NCBI GenBank assembly: GCA_030844565.1
Contig: JAUUNK010000245.1
Span: 1-7,713, forward strand
DNA: 7,713 nucleotides
Source of the DNA: Bacteroides ovatus
GTDB taxonomy: Bacteria; Bacteroidota; Bacteroidia; Bacteroidales; Bacteroidaceae
Reading direction: 5' to 3'
The stretch's first letter is position 1. Each line of letters opens with the position of its first letter. Positions 1 to 4,405 of this stretch are shown piece by piece. The notes under the pieces were generated by a model. That model ran no database searches, was not told the DNA's origin, and saw only the letters and a program-made list of their open reading frames with translations. The translations under genes and the position numbers were made by a program.

Positions 1-41
1 GCCGACGGATCCCTGTTCAGCAGTTTCAAAAAACGAGCCAT
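1..41 (-). CDS. Possible start of a leftward gene, cut by the window edge
   Basis: An ATG at 41-39 opens a frame that stays open to the window edge and begins MARFLKLLNRDPS. The sequence shows a well-formed promoter about 170 nt upstream in the same direction (242-212) and no SD sequence, as is usual for Bacteroidetes. Only 13 codons are visible, so no function can be given. The opposite strand offers a competing reading: frame 1 is open from the edge to a TAA at 61-63, which would be the C-terminus of a rightward gene ending IKGLRNF. I prefer the leftward reading because every other gene is leftward and because of the promoter, but the choice is weak. Confidence 0.35.
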   Translation of the reverse strand, partial: MARFLKLLNRDPS

Positions 42-144
42 AAAAGGTTTAAGAAACTTCTAACCTAACTTTGAGTATCAGTCACTTGCGAGACTATTTC
101 AATTTTTCGTAGAACTATAGTAGAACTTTTGCATTTTTGTTGAA

Positions 145-179
145 TACCCCTGCCTCTCCAAAAGAAGAATACAGGGGTA
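145..179. repeat. 8-bp inverted repeat with 19-nt spacer
   Basis: TACCCCTG at 145-152 is a perfect inverted match to CAGGGGTA at 172-179. Neither side is followed by a T run, so it is not an obvious intrinsic terminator. It lies in the presumed leader of the transcript starting near 205, so it could be an RNA hairpin or a regulator site. Confidence 0.45.
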
Positions 180-188
180 CAATGCAAC

Positions 189-207
189 ACCGATTTTCAG
201 AATCGGT
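189..207. repeat. 7-bp hairpin near the predicted transcription start
   Basis: ACCGATT (189-195) and AATCGGT (201-207) form a perfect stem with a 5-nt loop. The hairpin lies immediately downstream of the leftward -7 element, at the expected transcription start. It could be a repressor operator or the 5' end structure of the transcript. There is no poly-T, so it is not terminator-like. Confidence 0.45.
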
Positions 208-211
208 ACTG

Positions 212-242
212 CAAAGATATGACTTTTATTTCAAAGGACAAA
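212..242 (-). promoter_or_regulatory. Bacteroidetes-type promoter reading left
   Basis: On the minus strand, TTTG (242-239), a 19-nt spacer, and TATCTTTG (219-212) match the known Bacteroidetes primary-sigma consensus, a -33 TTTG and a -7 TAnnTTTG. Transcription would start near 205 and run off the left edge. It sits directly behind the lysis-operon terminator, so it appears to start a new, independent unit. Confidence 0.6.
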
Positions 243-274
243 GAAAAACCGGGCGCACTTCACAGCGAACCCGG
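242..274 (-). terminator. Intrinsic terminator of the lysis operon
   Basis: On the minus strand, the stem CCGGG/CCCGG (274-270 with 253-249) is extended by CGC/GCG (267-265 with 256-254) across a 2-nt bulge, with an 8-nt loop, followed by TTTTTCTTT. It begins about 38 nt after the stop codon of the spanin candidate. This is the classic layout of a Rho-independent terminator and ends the long leftward operon. Confidence 0.85.
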
Positions 275-311
275 CTCAGAACAAAAGTTCTACTCTATTA
301 CTAACACCTAA

Positions 312-929
312 TCATTTCTTTTTCCGTTTCTTCAATTCTATATATTCCGAATACACTATTTTGGTATGGGGATTGCTACTTACAACTTCTTGCCTAATAG
401 CCTTTGTTCCCCATCGGAAAAACAACCATTGCTTAGGCACTCTATGCACTACTTGAAATAGGGTATCTACAGATTGTATGCGTAAATCCAGTTTCTTATC
501 GGGCATGATTAAGCCATCAACATTTATCCACGGGTCTTTCCATCGTATCGCTTGGACTTTAAGATAGGATGTATCACGGTATATAATGCTATCCTTAACT
601 ATGGTTTGTACCTCCACCTCCGTTTTTGTTGCATTCGTGGAAGCCGCTTGTAACCTCTTTACTTTCAAGTCAAGTTCCTTAACGGTATTCGTCAAGTCGG
701 CACAATGCTTTTCCACCTCAGACTTGGATAAAGTCAATGCCTGTACAGAAGCAGCGGATTTTCCGGATTCTGTTTGGTAAAATTCAATTTTCTCCAACAA
801 GGCGGTTTGGTTGCCATCCAATCTTTCCTTTTCTGATTTCAACTTGGAACAATAAGCCCATAGCCCAAAGGTAGCCGCCATCAAAAGCCCACAGAGGGCG
901 ATTAATATCAAAAACGCTTTATTTCTCAT
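312..929 (-). CDS. Membrane-anchored coiled-coil protein, Rz-like spanin candidate
   Basis: This 205-aa protein has an N-terminal membrane segment at about residues 5-27 (FLILIALCGLLMAATFGLW) after a short basic start. A heptad-like charged helix follows at about 28-100, then a polar C-terminal part ending in a lysine/arginine-rich tail (ELKKRKKK). An inner-membrane anchor with a periplasmic coiled coil, encoded just after an endolysin, is the usual picture of an i-spanin, which helps fuse or breach the outer membrane at the last step of lysis. That role is inferred from topology and position, since no homology search was done. I recall similar proteins of unknown function in Bacteroides phages. 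The start ATG (929-927) overlaps the end of the amidase gene by 11 bp. The gene is the last before the terminator. No separate lipoprotein o-spanin was recognised. Confidence 0.6.
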   Translation of the reverse strand: MRNKAFLILIALCGLLMAATFGLWAYCSKLKSEKERLDGNQTALLEKIEFYQTESGKSAASVQALTLSKSEVEKHCADLTNTVKELDLKVKRLQAASTNATKTEVEVQTIVKDSIIYRDTSYLKVQAIRWKDPWINVDGLIMPDKKLDLRIQSVDTLFQVVHRVPKQWLFFRWGTKAIRQEVVSSNPHTKIVYSEYIELKKRKKK

Positions 930-1515
930 ATTCCTTGATGTATTGGATTATACCCTCTACGTGGGTGTTCACAATGTTTTGTTTCCCCTCCATAGATGTA
1001 AGGTAAGCAATATCTTCCTTGTTATCCATGAAGAAATTTTCCGTCAATACAGCCGGGCATTTCGTCTTGGAAAGGATGTAAAAATTTTCCTCCCAATCCG
1101 GGTCGCCATCCGAATAGTCACGCCTAATCTTTTGCCCGGTAATAAAGCAAGCGGCAGCATCATACATTCGGTTTGCCAATTCGTCAGCTTTCGTTTTGCC
1201 CTTAGTGGTATAGGCAGACCATCCACGGGCATTCATCCATTCGCCATTCCCGGCAGCATTGCAGTGGATGGAAACAAGCAACACGTTATTAGCTCCATAT
1301 CGGGCGCAAATCTCGTTCACACGCCTTGCACGTTCAGCCAAAGGCACGTCCAAGTTCTCCTTAACAATGCGTTCCGCTACATAGCCACGTTTAGCCAGTT
1401 CACGCACGACTTCATCCGCAATTTCTCTTGTATAGGCATACTCCCTGAAAGTTCCATCCGGGCTGCGTTTACCTGGTGTATTTTCTCCATGCCCATTGTC
1501 TATAAGTATCTTCAT
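919..1515 (-). CDS. N-acetylmuramoyl-L-alanine amidase (amidase_3), phage endolysin
   Basis: This 198-aa single-domain enzyme should cut the bond between N-acetylmuramic acid and the peptide stem of peptidoglycan, releasing phage at the end of infection. The amidase_3 zinc site can be read directly: His9 in DNGHGENTPG, Glu25 in FREY, and His84 in VSIHCNA. The catalytic Glu159 lies in VLTENFFMDN. The length fits a bare catalytic domain with no separate cell-wall-binding module. There is no signal peptide, so it probably needs a holin, and the upstream membrane protein is the candidate. The start overlaps the preceding stop by 4 bp (ATGA) and the end overlaps the next gene by 11 bp, indicating translational coupling. 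A host amidase would normally carry a signal sequence, so the context favours an endolysin. Confidence 0.93.
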   Translation of the reverse strand: MKILIDNGHGENTPGKRSPDGTFREYAYTREIADEVVRELAKRGYVAERIVKENLDVPLAERARRVNEICARYGANNVLLVSIHCNAAGNGEWMNARGWSAYTTKGKTKADELANRMYDAAACFITGQKIRRDYSDGDPDWEENFYILSKTKCPAVLTENFFMDNKEDIAYLTSMEGKQNIVNTHVEGIIQYIKEYEK

Positions 1516-2111
1516 TCTTGATTCAATTTATGGTAAAAATCTATTTTAATTCTGTCATATACCATTTGTACATTGGTATAAGCTCTGCCATTGTTCACCG
1601 TTTCCGCATAAACCTCTGACAACACACATTGCTCTACCCATTCAATCCATTCGGGCGAAGTGTAGCTTGACAATCGTTTCCCTCGATACGAATGTGCATC
1701 AAATCGGCTGTTTCTGTCCTCGTGCATATTCATAATCAAGGTGTGTACTTTCGCTTTCGTGGCTTCACGGTCTGCGATGTGGTTTTCTTCACGCACTTTC
1801 TTTATTATACGGCAAACCCTCTCAACGGCAAGGTCAAAGTAAATGCTTGATATGTTTTTTATCCGCAACTGCGTTTCGGGTCTTAACCCCTCTGCAATGT
1901 CAGTGAGCATATCATTTTGGGTTTTGGTTTCCGTCAGAAGTTCGGCTACCATAGACTGATTGCTTTTAATCATGTCGTTAATGATAGACTTGAACCACTT
2001 GAAACAAGCTACCATAAGTGCAGCCGCCAAACAGAGAAACACAGCGCACACTATCACCATAAAGCCAAAATCGCTTATGCCTTGTGCTACTTTCAAACTT
2101 TCTTCCATCAT
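1512..2111 (-). CDS. Single-pass membrane protein, holin candidate
   Basis: The 199-aa protein has one strong N-terminal membrane segment at about residues 15-37 (FGFMVIVCAVFLCLAAALMV), then a basic and amphipathic stretch and a mostly helical cytosolic-looking region of about 150 residues. It lies directly upstream of the endolysin with 4-bp ATGA overlaps on both sides. Position plus a membrane anchor suggests a holin or holin-associated function, but it is longer than typical holins and has one membrane segment, so this is only an inference. Two ATG codons start the frame (MMEES). The first, at 2111-2109, overlaps the preceding stop and is chosen. No known domain was recognised in the C-terminal part, which contains WIEWVEQCV. 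Confidence 0.5.
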   Translation of the reverse strand: MMEESLKVAQGISDFGFMVIVCAVFLCLAAALMVACFKWFKSIINDMIKSNQSMVAELLTETKTQNDMLTDIAEGLRPETQLRIKNISSIYFDLAVERVCRIIKKVREENHIADREATKAKVHTLIMNMHEDRNSRFDAHSYRGKRLSSYTSPEWIEWVEQCVLSEVYAETVNNGRAYTNVQMVYDRIKIDFYHKLNQE

Positions 2112-2488
2112 CGGTTTTTCTTATACTTGTTTCGCTTGTAATACTCAAAGTTATCCCTATCCTCCTGCGTGATTGGAGTATTCGGTGGAAAGAACTTAAA
2201 CCCGTACATCGTTCCATAGCGTACCACTTTGATTACGGCACGAAATGGATATTTGCGCTTCGGGTCTAAAACAACATCTTTCAACTTCTTACTATCAGTA
2301 TAGAAAGCGGATGCACCGATACCCTCGCCATAGGCGATTAGTGTTCTCGTTCCGTTCTCTTTCTGTCTTTCCTTACATCCCGTAAACACCGTGACCTCAT
2401 TAATCACGGCATCTACTGAGGTGTATTCACAATCGAAAATATCTTCATTCAAGGATTCGGTTTCCTCAAAGTCCATTACCTCGTTCAT
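2108..2488 (-). CDS. Hypothetical phage protein, 126 aa
   Basis: I do not recognise the family. The N-terminal 30 residues are acidic (MNEVMDFEETESLNEDIFD). The centre reads like a compact beta-rich domain (RTLIAYGEGIGASAFYTDS, then PFRAVIKVVRYGTMYGFKFF), and the C-terminus is strongly basic (YYKRNKYKKNR). There is no signal peptide or membrane segment. The gene overlaps both neighbours by 4 bp (ATGA), so it is coupled to the 142-aa gene before it and the membrane protein after it. The beta-rich core with aromatic residues and a basic tail would fit a small nucleic-acid-binding fold, but that is speculation. Confidence 0.8.
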   Translation of the reverse strand: MNEVMDFEETESLNEDIFDCEYTSVDAVINEVTVFTGCKERQKENGTRTLIAYGEGIGASAFYTDSKKLKDVVLDPKRKYPFRAVIKVVRYGTMYGFKFFPPNTPITQEDRDNFEYYKRNKYKKNR

Positions 2489-2913
2489 AAGTCCATCGGT
2501 ATATTATAGGTTTCACAATCGGCATCCACCATTTCACGGATAGCCAAACGGTCTTTCAAAAAGTTCTCATAGGGGGATTTCGCACTTTCGGCAAGCAATC
2601 CCAGCATGGCAGACTGATATTCGTTTACCAGCTTACTTTCTGTCTTAGCCGGGTATCTTGCAGTAAGCAACGTGCTGAAAATATTATCAGCCGTTTTTGG
2701 ATATTCCACCCTCACGCTGTCATATTGGAACATCGTGCCTGTGGCACGTTCCGCATCAGTCGTAATCTCAATGCCACCCTCTTTGTCTGCAATAACCTTA
2801 ACCTCTTTGATGTTATGGTTATAAAGGAACGTTCCCTGCCCGTTATTAAGAGAATCTATCACCTCCGGCTTAGTCTTAGCCAGCAGCCCTGTAGTCAAAA
2901 CATTTGCTTCCAT
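2485..2913 (-). CDS. Hypothetical phage protein overlapping the DGR reverse transcriptase
   Basis: I do not recognise this 142-aa, mostly acidic soluble protein. It has a short N-terminal part, a central beta-like stretch (IKEVKVIADKEGGIEITTD), and a helical C-terminal half (about 88-135, including NEYQSAMLGLLAESAKS). The ATG at 2913-2911 lies inside the end of the reverse transcriptase gene, overlapping it by 38 bp in another frame. No clear SD is present. The place next to the RT invites comparison with Avd, the DGR accessory protein. However, Avd is a very basic all-helical barrel-forming protein of about 120-130 aa, and this protein is neither basic nor all-helical, so I do not assign it. 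It is more likely a phage structural or lysis-module gene. Confidence 0.78.
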   Translation of the reverse strand: MEANVLTTGLLAKTKPEVIDSLNNGQGTFLYNHNIKEVKVIADKEGGIEITTDAERATGTMFQYDSVRVEYPKTADNIFSTLLTARYPAKTESKLVNEYQSAMLGLLAESAKSPYENFLKDRLAIREMVDADCETYNIPMDL

Positions 2914-4063
2914 CGTTCAAACAATTATTAAAAATGAATTTACTGTGTTCCTCCGAGCATCTGATTATCCAGCCATATTCAGATGGGAAGAAGTGTTTAA
3001 TATCCGTTTCATCTTTGATTTCGTATTTATTGATGGTGCGGTGGAATTTCTTATAAAACCTTTTCAGAATACCGCTTCTTAGCAATATGCCGTAATGGTT
3101 TTGTTTGAATCCCACATAATCAATGCTACGAGCATCAACCGGGAATATCTGCCAGTTGCTTTTAATCTCTACTTTCAATTCGCCACCCAAGTAAAGCCCC
3201 ATCATGTCGAGTACGAAATGCAGTGCCTCTTTGTCAGCGCATAGTATCACCATATCATCCATATAGCGATAGTAGTAGATTTTCACCCCAAAACGCTTCA
3301 TCACTATCTTAGCCAGTTCTTCTTTAACCCAATGGTCGAAATATGCTAAATAGAGATTAGCCAAATATTGACTTGTGAAATTGCCTATTGGCAGCCCCTT
3401 GTCTTTACCGTTACTATCTATTATCTTATCCAACAGCCTTAACAGTTGTTCATCCGCTATAGTGTAGCGGATTATCCTTTTCAATGCTGCGTGGTCTATG
3501 TTATCATAGAACTTCTTGATGTCAATCTTCAAACAGAACCTTGTACCTTTTCTGTCTATGATTAAAGCCGTATGCACATCCTCCATACATTTATGAATAC
3601 CACGCCCTTTGATACAAGCGTATGTATTCGCAATGAAGAAGTTAGTCCAGTAACGCCCCAACACATTGATAATGCAATGGTGTACTATCCTGTCCGGGAA
3701 GAACGGGGCAATCATAATCACCCTTTCTTTCGGCTCATATATAACCTTAATCCGATATTCACCGGGGGTATAAGTTTCATTGCGCAAGTCCCAGTACAAG
3801 CTATCCAAATTCTCCAAAATGTTCTCATTGAACTTGGATATTTCGGTACGCTCTCCTTTGCCTTGCTGTGCCTTATATTGCGCCCGTATGAGGTTGGAGC
3901 ATTCATATATCAGGTGATAAACATTCTTAATTTTCTTAGCTTGGGAAATGAATATCTTTCCTGTATCACCGACATATAAACCGCAATCCTCAAAATCCGA
4001 GTATTGATTAAAGCAGGTATCAGCCGTATAACATAACCCGTATTCAGTCTTTACTACACCCAT
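2876..4063 (-). CDS. Diversity-generating retroelement reverse transcriptase
   Basis: This 395-aa enzyme copies the TR RNA into cDNA, with errors opposite template adenines. The reverse transcriptase core is clear. Motif A has the catalytic Asp181 in KIDIKKFYDNID. Motif D/E-side residues follow the active site YMDD at 267-270 (Asp269, Asp270). The sequence LPIGNFTSQ at 224-232 is the DGR-type form of motif 4, where group II intron and retron enzymes differ. The conserved early segment PKERVIMIAPFFPDRIVHH lies near residues 110-130. About 42 Cys-containing residues precede the usual domain start (near KKIKNVYHLIYE). No alternative Met follows before residue 160, so the ATG at 4063 is the likely start. 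It follows a 143-nt spacer after the template repeat. Its 3' end overlaps the 142-aa gene. No thumb or endonuclease fusion was seen. Confidence 0.96.
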   Translation of the reverse strand: MGVVKTEYGLCYTADTCFNQYSDFEDCGLYVGDTGKIFISQAKKIKNVYHLIYECSNLIRAQYKAQQGKGERTEISKFNENILENLDSLYWDLRNETYTPGEYRIKVIYEPKERVIMIAPFFPDRIVHHCIINVLGRYWTNFFIANTYACIKGRGIHKCMEDVHTALIIDRKGTRFCLKIDIKKFYDNIDHAALKRIIRYTIADEQLLRLLDKIIDSNGKDKGLPIGNFTSQYLANLYLAYFDHWVKEELAKIVMKRFGVKIYYYRYMDDMVILCADKEALHFVLDMMGLYLGGELKVEIKSNWQIFPVDARSIDYVGFKQNHYGILLRSGILKRFYKKFHRTINKYEIKDETDIKHFFPSEYGWIIRCSEEHSKFIFNNCLNDGSKCFDYRAAG

Positions 4064-4133
4064 TTGTGCCGTTGTTCTAAAACAGAGCTTTCAATTACTT
4101 ACTTGCACCGTCCTAATCCATATTATTTTACCA

Positions 4134-4154
4134 ACTATCAGACGTGCCGATAGT
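4134..4154. repeat. 6-bp hairpin in the DGR spacer
   Basis: ACTATC (4134-4139) and GATAGT (4149-4154) pair perfectly around a 9-nt loop. It lies about 52 nt after the TR end in the spacer upstream of the RT, in the region that in BPP-1 folds to recruit the RT complex. A functional role is inferred. Confidence 0.5.
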
Positions 4155-4170
4155 CCCTGTGAGGTAAGGG

Positions 4171-4202
4171 CGTGGCAGCAACAGTTATAAGTTGAAACCA
4201 CG
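4171..4202. repeat. Compound hairpin at the TR/spacer junction
   Basis: The outer stem CGTGG/CCACG (4171-4175 with 4198-4202) and inner stem CAAC/GTTG (4179-4182 with 4191-4194) are separated by a symmetric 3x3 internal loop, with an 8-nt apical loop. It abuts the IMH*-like end of TR, so it is placed where structure could guide cDNA priming. Confidence 0.5.
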
Positions 4203-4206
4203 GTAA

Positions 4207-4314
4207 AAGCGGAACCCAATGTTCGCATTCGCATTCGAGGAACGATTATTCGCATTCAGATAACCGAAACCCGCATTCGCACCATTATTCGCATTAGCAG
4301 ACAAAAGGGCACCA
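4207..4314 (-). repeat. DGR template repeat (TR)
   Basis: This 108-bp repeat is the unchanging donor copy for the variable region at 4409-4516 (offset 202 bp). The two differ at 13 sites: 4220, 4223, 4229, 4234, 4235, 4246, 4247, 4250, 4261, 4276, 4277, 4286 and 4294. Each is T on the plus strand, so A on the coding strand. All other 95 positions match. In the target frame, TR would encode ten Asn codons (AAT or AAC), a Tyr (TAT) and an Ile (ATT). These hold all 22 adenines, always at codon position 1 or 2. TR is not itself in a gene. Matching continues partly to 4200 with two mismatches (4204, 4206), which is where an IMH* element is expected. Confidence 0.96.
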
Positions 4315-4395
4315 GCCGCCACAACCCTGTTATGTTTTTATTTTTTTCAATCCAACGCCATTTTCGTTGCTCCGTTCACCGAGTTTTGCAGTCCG
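4315..4395 (-). other. Target 3' untranslated gap between VR and TR
   Basis: This 81-nt stretch separates the target stop codon from TR. It holds a 5-bp hairpin (CAACG/CGTTG, 4353-4357 with 4365-4369, 7-nt loop) and, on the coding strand, an A-rich run (4350-4335). There is no T run after the hairpin, so transcription probably continues into TR. DGRs often need a hairpin downstream of VR for target recognition, and this is one candidate. Confidence 0.5.
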
Positions 4396-4405
4396 TCAAA
4401 AACGG
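4393..4405. repeat. Short hairpin at the VR 3' end, over the target stop codon
   Basis: On the coding strand, CCGT and ACGG pair around TTTTG, and the stem covers the TGA stop of the target gene. It sits directly after the IMH-like end of VR. In BPP-1 a short hairpin just after IMH promotes retrohoming, so position makes this a candidate. With only four base pairs the call is weak. Confidence 0.4.

Larger units (their letters stand above)
64..248. other. Non-coding repeat-rich region left of the lysis operon
   Basis: No credible gene is seen here. The region holds a tandem near-repeat (GTAGAACTATA then GTAGAACTTTT, 109-130), an 8-bp inverted repeat with a 19-nt spacer (TACCCCTG/CAGGGGTA, 145-152 and 172-179), a 7-bp perfect hairpin (189-207), and a leftward Bacteroidetes promoter (242-212). 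The segment 119-130 recurs inverted at 283-294. It may be a 5' leader, an operator region, or the end of the phage. The sequence alone does not decide. Confidence 0.6.
119..294. repeat. 12-bp inverted repeat pair flanking promoter and terminator
   Basis: AGTAGAACTTTT at 119-130 is exactly reverse-complementary to AAAAGTTCTACT at 283-294. The left arm is preceded by a second partial copy (GTAGAACT, 109-116), giving an 11-bp period. The pair brackets the terminator and the leftward promoter. It could be a protein-binding site or a recombinase or transposase end site, but neither is shown. The AAAAGTTC part of the right arm lies just outside the terminator stem. Confidence 0.5.
4064..4320 (-). 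ncRNA. Predicted DGR template RNA (TR plus downstream spacer)
   Basis: The RT should use an RNA covering TR (4314-4207) and the spacer down to the RT start codon. In Bordetella phage BPP-1 the roughly 140-nt spacer after TR is needed for priming of cDNA, and here the spacer is 143 nt. It contains a two-part hairpin at 4202-4171 (CGTGG/CCACG outer stem, CAAC/GTTG inner stem, 3x3 internal loop, 8-nt loop) and a second hairpin at 4154-4134 (ACTATC/GATAGT, 9-nt loop). The first hairpin starts inside the TR end. No dedicated promoter was recognised, so the RNA probably comes from the target-gene transcript. The exact ends are not known from sequence. Confidence 0.6.

Noticed and set aside
943..1521. 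192-aa plus-strand open frame
   Set aside because: It lies wholly opposite the amidase, whose zinc ligands and catalytic Glu are intact. The plus-strand translation shows no domain.
3572..3979. 135-aa plus-strand open frame
   Set aside because: It is antisense to the reverse transcriptase and has no recognisable protein pattern.
4353..4369. Hairpin after the target gene as an intrinsic terminator
   Set aside because: It is followed on the coding strand by an A-rich run, not T, and termination here would block TR transcription.
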